From contig NC_015914.1 of the NCBI RefSeq assembly GCF_000222485.1, forward strand, positions 3,048,501-3,112,500: 64,000 nt of DNA. The letters are read 5' to 3'. Position numbers and translations under genes: made by a program. Below, in pieces: positions 18,494 to 27,882 of this stretch; within the stretch, counting starts at the first letter, position 1; each line of letters starts with the position of its first letter. Under the pieces are notes generated by a model. It was not told where the DNA came from. It saw only the letters and a program-made list of their open reading frames with translations, and searched no databases. Source of the DNA: Cyclobacterium marinum DSM 745. GTDB taxonomy: Bacteria > Bacteroidota > Bacteroidia > Cytophagales > Cyclobacteriaceae.

Positions 18494-19531
18494 TTGGAAA
18501 CAATTATATTTTCTTCCCGAATAGCACAGGATTTGACACGATTCCTTGATTCAAAAAAATACTCCAAACTTGGAGTTATCATGGACAGCAATACAGTCAA
18601 ACACTGTTACCCTTTGGTTTCAACCCATCTTCCAGAACATTCAAGTTTTATATTTGAAGCAGGAGAAGTGAACAAAACCCTAGATACATGTGTGAAAATT
18701 TGGGATTGGATGACGGAGAATAGCTTTGACCGTAAAACCCTTATACTCAATATTGGGGGTGGAGTGACCGGAGATATGGGGGGCTTTTGTGCCAGTACTT
18801 ATAAAAGAGGGATACGCTTTATTAATCTGCCAACTACCCTATTGTCTCAAGTGGATGCCAGTGTTGGAGGGAAGCTAGGAATTGATTTCAAAGGTTTCAA
18901 AAACCATATAGGTGTATTCAATCAGCCTGAAGGGGTTTTAATAGGAGAAGAGTTCTTGGGTACCCTTCCTGAGCCTGAACTGCGATCCGGCTATGCTGAA
19001 GTAATCAAGCATGGGCTGATTAGGAATGTAAACTATTTTAATAGCCTAAAAACCGAAAATTGGCAGGCTCAATCTTGGAAGGATATTATCTCTGTATCTG
19101 TAGGAATCAAAAGAGATGTTGTTGACAAGGACCCAAAAGAAGATGGTTTAAGAAAAATCTTAAATTTCGGCCATACCATAGGGCATGCTGTAGAGTCTTA
19201 CTATCTTGATACCCCTTTCCATTTATTGCATGGGGAGGCCATAGCAATTGGCATGATCGCTGAAGCTTACCTTTCCCATAAATTTTTACGATTACCAAAG
19301 GAAGAACTTGGGATTATACAGGAGAATCTTTTGGCAGTATTTGGAAAAATTCAAATTGATAAAAAAGGCTTTGATACCATCATAGACCTGTGTTTCCAAG
19401 ACAAGAAAAACGAAGGGAATGCGTTGAATTTTTCTCTGCTCAAAAGAATTGGAGAATGTGATTTCAATATAGTAGTAGGGAGAGAGGCAGTTGCAGAGGC
19501 CTTGGATTATTACAATCAATTGTCCAATTGA
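18494..19531 (+). CDS. aroB: 3-dehydroquinate synthase
   Basis: Cyclises DAHP to 3-dehydroquinate (second shikimate step) using NAD and a divalent metal. 345 residues. The NAD-binding segment is NIGGGVTGDMGGFCASTYKRGI, followed by INLPTTLLSQVDASVGGKLGID. The metal ligands appear in SGYAEVIKHGL, LNFGHTIGHAVE and LLHGEAIAIGM. No ATG lies near the true N terminus: the first in-frame ATG (MDSNTV) would cut about 29 family-conserved residues, so the TTG at 18494 is the likely start. A TACCTTTA box at 18472-18479 (7 of 8 bases of the -7 consensus) may give an internal promoter. Confidence 0.94.
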   Translation: METIIFSSRIAQDLTRFLDSKKYSKLGVIMDSNTVKHCYPLVSTHLPEHSSFIFEAGEVNKTLDTCVKIWDWMTENSFDRKTLILNIGGGVTGDMGGFCASTYKRGIRFINLPTTLLSQVDASVGGKLGIDFKGFKNHIGVFNQPEGVLIGEEFLGTLPEPELRSGYAEVIKHGLIRNVNYFNSLKTENWQAQSWKDIISVSVGIKRDVVDKDPKEDGLRKILNFGHTIGHAVESYYLDTPFHLLHGEAIAIGMIAEAYLSHKFLRLPKEELGIIQENLLAVFGKIQIDKKGFDTIIDLCFQDKKNEGNALNFSLLKRIGECDFNIVVGREAVAEALDYYNQLSN

Positions 19532-19590
19532 TTGGTGGACTTTTTCCCACTGTTGTGCTAAACCTTTAAATTTCAAGCTTTATAAAGTTC

Positions 19591-20820
19591 ATGAATACTA
19601 TTGTACTGCCTAAAAAAGAATCATTTGGTCAAATCCAAATACCATTGCCCTCCTCAAAAAGTGAAAGCAACAGGGTTTTAATCATTGATGCCCTTACCAA
19701 AGGAGAAAATAAACTGTCTAACCTTGCTGAAGCAAGGGATACCCAAACAATGATCCGGCTCCTAAGAGATGACCCGGAAACATTAAATGTGTTGGACGCC
19801 GGAACGACGATGCGGTTTTTGACAGCTTATGCAGCCTTAAATAACAAGCAAAAGATTATGACAGGTACTCCACGAATGTGTGAGCGACCCATTGGGATTT
19901 TGGTAGATGCCTTGAGAGATCTCGGTGCTAATATCAATTACCTCAAAAAGGAAGGCTACCCTCCATTGTCCATAGAAGGTTTTTCAGGTCAAAAAACAAG
20001 TGAGATAGAAATTAGAGGAGATGTAAGTAGTCAGTATATTTCTGCGTTGCTAATGAATGCCCCTTTATTACCGCAAGGATTGGTATTAAACCTTACCGGT
20101 AAAATTGGTTCGAGGACCTATATCACCATGACCTTGGAATTAATGAAGGAATTCGGTGTGGATTATATTTTTGAAGGAAGCAGAATTGAAATAAAGCCCG
20201 GTGCGTATGTTCCAACCACCTTTGCTGTAGAAAGCGATTGGTCGGGGGCAAGCTACTGGTTTAGCTTATTGGCCTGTGCAGATGAAGGTGAGCTTTTCCT
20301 TAAAGGACTTAAGGCAGATAGCTTACAGGGAGATGCTATGATTGTAGGGATAATGGACCAATTAGGCGTTCAAAGTGAATTTCAGGAGACTGGCATATCC
20401 CTTAAGAAAAAAGAAGTTCGTGGTTTGCCAAGCTTCGATTTTACACATTGCCCGGACTTGGCGCAGACAGTAGCTGTCACTTGTGCCTTAATAGGACAAA
20501 CATCAGAGTTTTCAGGCTTGGAAAGTTTGAGGATTAAAGAAACGGACCGTATTGATGCCTTGCAAAAAGAATTGGCAAAAATTGGGGCTTTGTTGGAAGA
20601 ACGAAAAGAGGGTGTTTTCACACTAGTACCCGCCACAAAATTACCTGCAAAGGTAAAAGTGGCTACATATGATGACCATAGGATGGCCATGGCATTTATG
20701 CCATTAATTACCAAAACTGCCTTGGAAATTGAAGAACCAGATGTGGTCAATAAATCCTATCCAAGTTTCTGGAAACATTGTGCTTTACTGGGTATTCAGC
20801 CAAAGCACAGTAATGACTAA
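19591..20820 (+). CDS. aroA: 3-phosphoshikimate 1-carboxyvinyltransferase (EPSP synthase)
   Basis: Transfers enolpyruvate from PEP to shikimate-3-phosphate, the step inhibited by glyphosate. 409 residues, two inside-out alpha/beta domains. Visible substrate contacts are PLPSSKSESNRVLIIDAL (Lys/Ser/Arg), LDAGTTMRFLTAYAAL, RMCERPIGILVDAL, GDVSSQYISALLM, ESDWSGASYWFSLLACA, RIKETDRIDALQKEL and DDHRMAMAFMPL. The DAGTTMRF loop replaces the more usual NAGTxxR form by one residue, as often seen in Bacteroidota. ATG at 19591, 59 bases after aroB; same operon by spacing and pathway. Confidence 0.94.
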   Translation: MNTIVLPKKESFGQIQIPLPSSKSESNRVLIIDALTKGENKLSNLAEARDTQTMIRLLRDDPETLNVLDAGTTMRFLTAYAALNNKQKIMTGTPRMCERPIGILVDALRDLGANINYLKKEGYPPLSIEGFSGQKTSEIEIRGDVSSQYISALLMNAPLLPQGLVLNLTGKIGSRTYITMTLELMKEFGVDYIFEGSRIEIKPGAYVPTTFAVESDWSGASYWFSLLACADEGELFLKGLKADSLQGDAMIVGIMDQLGVQSEFQETGISLKKKEVRGLPSFDFTHCPDLAQTVAVTCALIGQTSEFSGLESLRIKETDRIDALQKELAKIGALLEERKEGVFTLVPATKLPAKVKVATYDDHRMAMAFMPLITKTALEIEEPDVVNKSYPSFWKHCALLGIQPKHSND

Positions 20821-20932
20821 CACAGGATAGGTGTTGTGTTATAAAGCAAACATACTGTGGTTATGTTGGATGGTTTCTACCATGCCTTGACTTTTGATCC
20901 TACCTTTTTAAATCTAAATTTTGAAAACAAAA

Positions 20933-21748
20933 ATGAAAATAGCAATACAGGGCGTTTTGGGCTCCTTTCACCATCAGGTTGCCCAGCAATATTTTGGAGA
21001 AGATATCGAGGTTTTTGGTTTCAATACTTTTGAAGAAGTAGCCAAAAGTGTTGCATCCGGAGCTGTGGATGTGGCTGTAATGGCCATAGAGAATTCAATT
21101 GCTGGTGCCATATTGCCCAATTATGACATCATCGATCGCCATGAACTTTACGTTGCTGATGAATATTATTTACCCATCTCTCATAATTTAATGGCGCTTC
21201 CTGGACAGCAACTTGCTGACATTAAAGAGGCCAGGTCACATCCAATGGCCTTGTTGCAATGCAAGAATTTCTTCGCAAAGCATCCGGGGATTCAACCTAT
21301 CGATGATGTGGACACGGCCTATATCGCAAAGATCATTTCCGAACAAAAAATAAAAGGTTTGGCTGCAGTGGCAAGCGTGAAAGCTGCAGAATTTTATGGT
21401 TTGGAAATGTTGGCTGAAGACATTCAGACCATAAAAAATAATTTTACAAGGTTTATCATTCTGCAAAAGGACAAACCCCAACATGAAACAACTCCTACTA
21501 AAGCAAGCCTAAAAATCACCATAAAAAATCAAAAAGGTGGTCTTGCAAAACTGCTCACTGTATTGAGTGACAATGACCTTGATTTAACAAAAATACAATC
21601 TATACCGGTGATGAGTAAGCCGTGGGAATATTCATTTTTTATCGATACACTTATTGCTGATGAGGCTAAGTTTAATAAGGCCATGGAGTTAATTGCCACT
21701 AATTATGGGGCTGTGAAAATTTTCGGTACTTATCAAAGTAGAAAATAA
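20933..21748 (+). CDS. pheA: Prephenate dehydratase with ACT domain
   Basis: Converts prephenate to phenylpyruvate, committing flux to phenylalanine. 271 residues: dehydratase domain about 1-180 with VLGSFHHQVAQQYF, AVMAIENSIAGAI and the catalytic KNNFTRFIIL (Thr-Arg-Phe); then an ACT regulatory domain (LKITIKNQKGGLAKLLTVL). The usual Phe-binding ESRP motif reads QSIP here (KIQSIPVMSKPWEYSFFID), so feedback inhibition may differ; the GGLAKLL half is kept. A TTG at 20921 is in frame, but the ATG at 20933 fits the family. The stop overlaps the next start by one base (TAATG). Confidence 0.93.
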   Translation: MKIAIQGVLGSFHHQVAQQYFGEDIEVFGFNTFEEVAKSVASGAVDVAVMAIENSIAGAILPNYDIIDRHELYVADEYYLPISHNLMALPGQQLADIKEARSHPMALLQCKNFFAKHPGIQPIDDVDTAYIAKIISEQKIKGLAAVASVKAAEFYGLEMLAEDIQTIKNNFTRFIILQKDKPQHETTPTKASLKITIKNQKGGLAKLLTVLSDNDLDLTKIQSIPVMSKPWEYSFFIDTLIADEAKFNKAMELIATNYGAVKIFGTYQSRK

Positions 21749-22899
21749 TGAAAGGATTTTCGGACAGACTCGGAGAGGTTCAGGAATACTATTTCTCCAA
21801 AAAGCTCAAAGAAGTTCAAAAACTCAGGGAATGTGGGAAGCCCATTATTAATATGGGTATAGGGAGTCCTGATCTCCCCCCGGATAAAAGCGTTATTGAG
21901 GCGTTGAAGCAGACGGCTGATTCTTCATCCGGACATGGATATCAATCTTACCAAGGAACTCCTGAGTTAAGAAATGCGATTTCAGCCTTTTATGATAGAA
22001 ATTATCAGGTGTCGCTAGATCCTGGTTCTGAAGTTTTGCCTTTAATGGGGTCGAAAGAAGGGATCATGCATGTTTCAATGGCTTTCCTAAATGAAGGGGA
22101 TGAGGTTCTCGTTCCCAATCCGGGATATCCTACTTATACTTCTGTGACCAAATTACTTAATGCCATTCCTGTTTATTATTCGCTGAACGAAGGGGATAAT
22201 TGGGCGCCTGATTGGGAGGAATTGGAGGCAATGAATCTTTCTAAAGTGAAGTTGATGTGGGTAAATTACCCTCATATGCCTACAGGAGCCAATGGGAATG
22301 ATGCTTTGTTTAAGAAGTTGATTGAATTTGCTAAAAAACACAATATTCTTTTGGTACATGACAATCCCTATAGCTTTATTTTAAATGATACCCCAAAAAG
22401 TATATTGGCAATTCCGGAGGCAAAGGACCATGCTTTAGAGTTAAACTCCTTAAGCAAAACCTTTAATATCCCGGGATGGAGAGTTGGAATGCTTGCCGGT
22501 CGAAAAGATTATTTGGAGGCGGTTTTAAGAGTGAAAAGCAATATGGATTCAGGAATGTTTTTGGGATTACAGGCCGGAGCTGTTGCTGCCCTTAATCTAA
22601 ATCAGTCTTGGATCAAGAACATGAATGCCCTATACGCCCGAAGAAAAGCTTTGGTTTTGGAAATGGCAACATTATTGCGTCTGGAAGTAAACGAAGATGC
22701 TGTAGGCATGTTTGTTTGGGGGAAAGTGCCTGAAGGTAAAAAAGCTACAGAAATTGTGGATCAATTGCTTTATGATTATGATATTTTCATTACCCCAGGT
22801 TTAATATTTGGAAGCAATGGGGCTTCATATGTTCGGTTTTCTTTGTGCATAGATGAAAGTAAAATTAAAGAAGCCATTGCAAGGTTAAAAAAACACTAA
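21748..22899 (+). CDS. Class I/II pyridoxal-phosphate aminotransferase, probable aromatic amino-acid transaminase
   Basis: 383 residues of fold type I. The N terminus INMGIGSPDLPPD, the NPGYPTY substrate loop, YPHMPTGAN, VHDNPYSFI and the PLP lysine in ELNSLSKTFNIPGWRVGM are all intact. The family also contains aspartate and LL-diaminopimelate aminotransferases. Its position between pheA (prephenate dehydratase) and tyrA, overlapping pheA by one base, argues that it aminates phenylpyruvate and 4-hydroxyphenylpyruvate. That specificity is inferred from context, not from residues. Confidence 0.9.
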   Translation: MKGFSDRLGEVQEYYFSKKLKEVQKLRECGKPIINMGIGSPDLPPDKSVIEALKQTADSSSGHGYQSYQGTPELRNAISAFYDRNYQVSLDPGSEVLPLMGSKEGIMHVSMAFLNEGDEVLVPNPGYPTYTSVTKLLNAIPVYYSLNEGDNWAPDWEELEAMNLSKVKLMWVNYPHMPTGANGNDALFKKLIEFAKKHNILLVHDNPYSFILNDTPKSILAIPEAKDHALELNSLSKTFNIPGWRVGMLAGRKDYLEAVLRVKSNMDSGMFLGLQAGAVAALNLNQSWIKNMNALYARRKALVLEMATLLRLEVNEDAVGMFVWGKVPEGKKATEIVDQLLYDYDIFITPGLIFGSNGASYVRFSLCIDESKIKEAIARLKKH

Positions 22900-22904
22900 A
22901 CGCT

Positions 22905-23753
22905 ATGAAAAAGATACATATCATAGGATTGGGATTGTTGGGAGGTTCTTTTGCCCTGGCAACAAAAAAAGCAAAACCTGAAATGGAGATCACAGGTTTT
23001 GATAGCGACGAGCAAAATATAGCAATTGCTTTGGAAATGGGACTTATTGCTAAATCTCTTTCCGTTCCGGATAAGGATACGGATTTGGTGATTTTAGCAA
23101 CACCAGTTGATACTTTATTTGATCTTTTGGTTAAAACCTTGGATCAAATTGGTGAGCATACCCTTGTAATGGATTTTGGGTCTACCAAAGACCAGCTTTG
23201 CCGTCAAATTACTGAGCACCCTAAAAGAGCTCAATACTTGGCAGTGCATCCAATTGCGGGTACTGAAAATTCAGGTCCCAAAGCAGCAAAGGAAGACCTT
23301 TTTGATGGGAATGTGATGATCATTTGCGAAATGGAAAAAACAGATGTACACCTTAAGGGGATGGCCTATGATATTTTTGATGCGCTCAACCTCAGGTTGC
23401 GCTTTATGGACCCAAAAGATCATGACCTTCATCTTGCTTTTGTTTCACACCTTTCTCACGCAACCTCCTTCGTCTTGGGGAAAACGGTTATTGATAAAAC
23501 CGCTGATGAAAGAAATATTCTGGACATGGCAGGAAGTGGCTTTGCTTCCACAGTTAGGCTGGCCAAAAGCTCTCCCGAAATGTGGGGCCCTATTTTTATT
23601 GAAAATAAAACCAATGTGCTTGAAGCCCTGAATAGCTATATTGACCATCTTGCAGTCTTCAGAGATAAAATTGAAGCAGGTGATATTCAGGGTTTGAAGG
23701 ATGAAATGTTAGAGGCCAATAAAATTAGAAATATTCTGAATTTCACAGAATAA
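22905..23753 (+). CDS. tyrA: Prephenate dehydrogenase
   Basis: Oxidative decarboxylation of prephenate to 4-hydroxyphenylpyruvate for tyrosine synthesis. 282 residues. N-terminal Rossmann fold IHIIGLGLLGGSFALATKK with an acidic residue after strand 2 (GFDSD), indicating NAD preference. VMDFGSTKD, AVHPIAGTENSGPKAA (catalytic His region) and AFVSHLSHATSFVLG are characteristic. No ACT domain follows, so Tyr feedback would have to act elsewhere. It starts 5 bases after the aminotransferase and ends the aromatic block. Confidence 0.94.
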   Translation: MKKIHIIGLGLLGGSFALATKKAKPEMEITGFDSDEQNIAIALEMGLIAKSLSVPDKDTDLVILATPVDTLFDLLVKTLDQIGEHTLVMDFGSTKDQLCRQITEHPKRAQYLAVHPIAGTENSGPKAAKEDLFDGNVMIICEMEKTDVHLKGMAYDIFDALNLRLRFMDPKDHDLHLAFVSHLSHATSFVLGKTVIDKTADERNILDMAGSGFASTVRLAKSSPEMWGPIFIENKTNVLEALNSYIDHLAVFRDKIEAGDIQGLKDEMLEANKIRNILNFTE

Positions 23754-23810
23754 GCCGAAAGAATTGGATTAATTGTTTATTAATTGTGGTTTTGTTGTAA
23801 ATTGGTGCAT

Positions 23811-25025
23811 ATGCATTTGACCATAAATTCTGAATTCGCGACATTAAAGGAGGTAATTGTCCATAGACCCGGGCGAGAAATTGATCGTTTGACACCCTAT
23901 AACAAACACTTGCTTTTGTTTGAGGACGTTCCCTATCTGGAAGAAATGCAAAGGGAGCATGATGTTTTTACCAAGCTGATCCGTGAAAAGTGTGGGGCGG
24001 AGGTTTACTATTTCGATAAATTATTGGGAGATATCCTTTCCGATGACAAATTAAGATATGAGTTAATAAGGGAGGCTTTGGCTGTTTCCAGACTGGATCA
24101 CCTTACCGATGAATTATTGGGTGTACTCACCCAAGAACAATGCGTACAAGCCTTGATTGCCGGAATTAAAGTTCATGAGGTCAGGGGCAGTGTAAGTTCG
24201 AATGCTTTGGCAGACTTATTGGATCTGGCTTTTTTAATTCCGCCATGCCCCAATTTGTATTTCCAACGGGATACCGCAGCCATTTTACCCGGTGGAATTG
24301 TTTTTTCAAGCATGCGTTTGGCGGAGCGTCAAAGAGAGGCCAATATGGTCCGTAAGATTTTTGAGAATCATTCCTTATTCAAAAACAAAATTCATCAAAT
24401 TTATCCGGGGACATCAAACAATCATAACCATTCCATAGAGGGTGGTGATGTTATCATTCTTTCAGACAAGGCAGCAGCCATAGGCTGTTCAGAGAGAACG
24501 GATGAAAAGGCGGTTTACCATGTGGCCAAAAGCTTAATTGCCGATGGCCCCATCGAAAGGGTGTATGAAGTTCACCTTCCTAAAAAGAGAAATTTCATGC
24601 ATTTGGATACGGTTTTCACCATTTTAGATAAAAATAGGGTCCTAACCTACCCTGATGCACTTCAGGCAGTTCAGCACATCTCTGTTTATACCAGAAAAGA
24701 GGATAAAAGTGAGGTTGTAAATATTAAACGGACGGTTTTAAAAAGCACCTTACGGGAAGTGCTCAAAAAGGAAATTGACAATTTGGAAATAATAGGTACT
24801 GACAAGGTAAATCAAGAATATGCCTTAAGAGAACAATGGTTTGATGGGGCTAATGTATTTACAATTGGTCCCGGACAGGTCATTTCTTACAACCGAAACA
24901 AGCACACCAACCAGGCTTTGAGAGATTATGGAATAGAAGTGTTTGAAATGCCTTCATCAGAACTTTCCAGAGGTCTTGGAGGACCTAGGTGTATGAGTTT
25001 ACCTATTGCCAGGTCTGAGGGTTAA
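23811..25025 (+). CDS. arcA: Arginine deiminase
   Basis: Hydrolyses arginine to citrulline and ammonia. 404 residues, guanidino-group-modifying (pentein) fold. Family motifs: HRPGREIDRLTPYN, PPCPNLYFQRDTAAIL (the F-x-R-D motif), HNHSIEGGDVIIL (His and Glu), FMHLDTVFTILD, and the C-terminal RGLGGPRCMSLPIARSEG with the nucleophilic Cys. Frame-compatible TTG and GTG codons occur upstream, but ATG 23811 gives the standard N terminus (MHLTINSEFATLKEVIVHRP). No arcB/arcC neighbours are present, so it is not a classic fermentative ADI operon; it may serve nitrogen release or citrulline supply. Confidence 0.9.
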   Translation: MHLTINSEFATLKEVIVHRPGREIDRLTPYNKHLLLFEDVPYLEEMQREHDVFTKLIREKCGAEVYYFDKLLGDILSDDKLRYELIREALAVSRLDHLTDELLGVLTQEQCVQALIAGIKVHEVRGSVSSNALADLLDLAFLIPPCPNLYFQRDTAAILPGGIVFSSMRLAERQREANMVRKIFENHSLFKNKIHQIYPGTSNNHNHSIEGGDVIILSDKAAAIGCSERTDEKAVYHVAKSLIADGPIERVYEVHLPKKRNFMHLDTVFTILDKNRVLTYPDALQAVQHISVYTRKEDKSEVVNIKRTVLKSTLREVLKKEIDNLEIIGTDKVNQEYALREQWFDGANVFTIGPGQVISYNRNKHTNQALRDYGIEVFEMPSSELSRGLGGPRCMSLPIARSEG

Positions 25026-25050
25026 AGATGATTTTAAAGCCTTTAGTTTA

Positions 25051-27822
25051 TTAGAAGCTATCGAAGAATGACCGTCTTCGTGAAACCTTTAAGTCTCGCA
25101 AGATGTTGGATTTCACTCGAATGTCTATGTTATAGGATGTAAATCTTCCAAAGGGAACCCAATTGACATTCATTTGCCAGCAGTGTAAATCTCTGGCCAT
25201 ACCTATCATGGTTTGGGTGATTTCGGCAGTTGAAAGATCATACCCACTGCTGAAATTTATCTTCCATTTATCCGACAGGCTGATATCCCCGGATATATTG
25301 ATGGCTTGAGTAACATTTTTAGTTCCTGTGGCTGCTTTACTATAACTTAAATTATAACTATAAGTCATGTTCCAAGGAATGGACCAATCAATATACTGGC
25401 TTGGGTCATTCGCAATTCGATTGATTTCATTTTCTACAAAATCATTCATCTGGCCACCTTGGTTTAAGAAGTCATTGGTAAGCTCATCCCTAACTTCCCC
25501 GGGGGATTTTTCTGTCTTACTTGGATTAAAACTTCCATTGATATTAAGAGATGCCCTTCTTATTGTACCAAGTCCTTGTCCATTTTTCCAAGCAAAATTA
25601 TTTACCCTAGCCGTGGTGACTTCTTCTCCATTGGTATAGGTTCCTGTGGCATAGGGGTCCAGTGTTGTGCTTAAGTTTACAGATAGTTTTTTGTCAAAAA
25701 GTGAAGTTCTGGTGCTGAAACTAATAGGTGCCAGATTAAAAGAGTCCGCAGCAAAGTTGTAATTGGTTGAGATATTAAGAGATTGAAGTATCGGGACTTT
25801 TTTCGTTGTAGCTTCTGCTGTGTCACTTTCAGTTTTCACCTTTGCCTCTAAAACATTCCTAATGCTTATGTTTAAAGATTTTGATTCTCCCAGAGGAGCA
25901 CCTCCATAGATAAAGCCTGAATACCTAGAGAGGCGTCGTAAGGTGCCACTGGCATCTGTTTGAACTTCTTGGTAATACCCGTATTTGGGGTCAGAAAAGT
26001 CCGGTGTACTAGAGAATCCGAATGAAGGTTGCATATGATGTCTAATGGCTTCAATTTTTGATCCTTTTTTAAAGGTATAGAAACCATAGATATTTGTAGA
26101 AAGGTTAAAAGAGCTGTTGTAATAATTTACTCTATTAAATCCACTTTCTAGAATTTGATCCAGCCTTTCTTCTTGAGGGTTGTAGTAGTAATTTATTCTC
26201 TCTAAGTACCAAAGTTCAGTAAAGTTCATCGAGGCGGTTCCTGTAAAGAACCGAAAAAGACTAAAGTTGGAAGAAATAGGTACCGTATTTCTGAAGCCAT
26301 TGTCGGCGTTTCTTAACAGTTCAGGTAAATTGGCAAATGAAAAAGGTATTACATCCGGAGTGGAGGTTTCTCCTAATTCTTCGAGCTCCTGTTGGAGGCC
26401 GGGGTCTACTCCCAATTCCGTAGTAATTTCATTATTGATAGAGTTTTGGGCATTGAAATTCCACGATACATTTAAGGTTTTAAGTGGTTCAAATTTGACG
26501 TTCTTAAAAGGGTTTTGCCGATTCATGTTTACAGCTATGTCAGGAAGGAGAAGATTTACTTCGTCAGTTACCTGATTTTGAGAATGCCTTAAGTTTGCGG
26601 ACATACTAAACGGTGTACCCGTAAAGGTCTTACTGTAAGAGATATTTGAAGAAAAATCAGACTGTTGGTTTTGTATAAAATTACCCTGATTTAGGATATT
26701 GTCATTATAGGATTTGGTACCGAAGTTAGCAGATGCAGAAAATCTGGAATTGCCTCTGGTTTCAGGCGTGTGGTTCCACCTAAACCAAAAAGCATTGTAC
26801 TCTAGGGGTACTTCTGCAGTTTCCGGGCTTTTAAATTTTTGATAATCAATATTTAATCCACCTTTATATCGATATCTTTTGTTGTAGACTGAGGCTGTTT
26901 TTAATCCATATCCTCCTTTGGAATAGACCTCACCGGTAACCCTTGTATGGACATAGTCATTGAAAGCAAAGTAATACCCAAAATCCCTTAAAAAGAAACC
27001 TCTCAACTGTTCTTCACCATAGGAAGGAAAGATTATGCCGGATGCTTTTTCTTCAGGAGTATCAGGAATCACTCCAAACGGAAGCCCTAGGGGGGTCGGG
27101 ATATTGTTAAAATACAAGTTAAAAGGGCCGGATATTATGTGTTTGCCACGTACTGATTTTATTTTGGAGGAGGAGATGTGCCAATGAGGTTCCACCAAGT
27201 CACAAGTAGTATAGAAACCCTTACTTAGGTAAACGGAACCTTCATTGTCTTTTTTTACAACAGCTCCTCTTAGAAGTCCTTCATCTTGTTGCGTTACCAC
27301 ATCTGTAATAATGGCTTTCTGACTTTTGAAGTTATAGCGCATCTCTTTGCGGATTTCATACACACTATTGCCTTCTTTAAACATGGGTGTACCCTGAAAA
27401 ACGCCAAGACTATCTTTAAGCCCAGAAGCGTAGAGTTCATTCTTTTTCCAATCTATGGCGATATAATCTGCATCTAAACGAATATTTCCATACTCAAACC
27501 ATGCACCTTTGTACAGAAACACTTTATTTTGCGCAAAGTCTGAAACGATACTGTCTTCGGCGTAATAATTGATTGTGGTTTGGATGTCACCTTTTGGTTT
27601 ATTTAGCGTAGTATCTAAATCAGATGGGCGGATGTTTAGAATGCTATCTGGAAGAACAGGTAAAAGGGTGTCAAGCCTGGCTTCAGGGGTCCCCAAAGTG
27701 TCAGGAGATGAGAGTTCTAGTTCAGAAGTTCTTTCATTGCCGGATTCTTGGGCCCACACAATATGCCCAAAGAAGGAGAGCATACAGAGGGAAAGAAAAA
27801 CGTTCTTAATTATCTGCACCAA
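25051..27822 (-). CDS. lptD: Putative LPS-assembly protein LptD (Bacteroidota type)
   Basis: About 923 residues. A signal-peptide-like N terminus (IIKNVFLSLCMLSFFGHIVWAQ) precedes a proline-rich linker, then an OstA-like jellyroll (TINYYAEDSIVSDFAQNKVFLYKGAWFEYGNIRLDADYIAID). A long C-terminal outer-membrane barrel follows, rich in alternating strands (NLSYSKAATGTKNVTQAINISGDISL) and ending in SRRRSFFDSF. The family inserts LPS into the outer leaflet. The start is uncertain: no ATG gives the full signal peptide, so TTG 27822 or GTG 27819 is likely (an in-frame stop lies at 27867-27865). It is divergent from an amidase gene with only 60 bases between starts, an arrangement that suggests shared envelope regulation. 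Confidence 0.85.
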   Translation of the reverse strand: MVQIIKNVFLSLCMLSFFGHIVWAQESGNERTSELELSSPDTLGTPEARLDTLLPVLPDSILNIRPSDLDTTLNKPKGDIQTTINYYAEDSIVSDFAQNKVFLYKGAWFEYGNIRLDADYIAIDWKKNELYASGLKDSLGVFQGTPMFKEGNSVYEIRKEMRYNFKSQKAIITDVVTQQDEGLLRGAVVKKDNEGSVYLSKGFYTTCDLVEPHWHISSSKIKSVRGKHIISGPFNLYFNNIPTPLGLPFGVIPDTPEEKASGIIFPSYGEEQLRGFFLRDFGYYFAFNDYVHTRVTGEVYSKGGYGLKTASVYNKRYRYKGGLNIDYQKFKSPETAEVPLEYNAFWFRWNHTPETRGNSRFSASANFGTKSYNDNILNQGNFIQNQQSDFSSNISYSKTFTGTPFSMSANLRHSQNQVTDEVNLLLPDIAVNMNRQNPFKNVKFEPLKTLNVSWNFNAQNSINNEITTELGVDPGLQQELEELGETSTPDVIPFSFANLPELLRNADNGFRNTVPISSNFSLFRFFTGTASMNFTELWYLERINYYYNPQEERLDQILESGFNRVNYYNSSFNLSTNIYGFYTFKKGSKIEAIRHHMQPSFGFSSTPDFSDPKYGYYQEVQTDASGTLRRLSRYSGFIYGGAPLGESKSLNISIRNVLEAKVKTESDTAEATTKKVPILQSLNISTNYNFAADSFNLAPISFSTRTSLFDKKLSVNLSTTLDPYATGTYTNGEEVTTARVNNFAWKNGQGLGTIRRASLNINGSFNPSKTEKSPGEVRDELTNDFLNQGGQMNDFVENEINRIANDPSQYIDWSIPWNMTYSYNLSYSKAATGTKNVTQAINISGDISLSDKWKINFSSGYDLSTAEITQTMIGMARDLHCWQMNVNWVPFGRFTSYNIDIRVKSNILRDLKVSRRRSFFDSF

Positions 27823-27882
27823 TAATTTCTGTTTGCTATAAAAATCATTAAATTTTCGGTAAAGTTAAGGTTATTAACGTTT

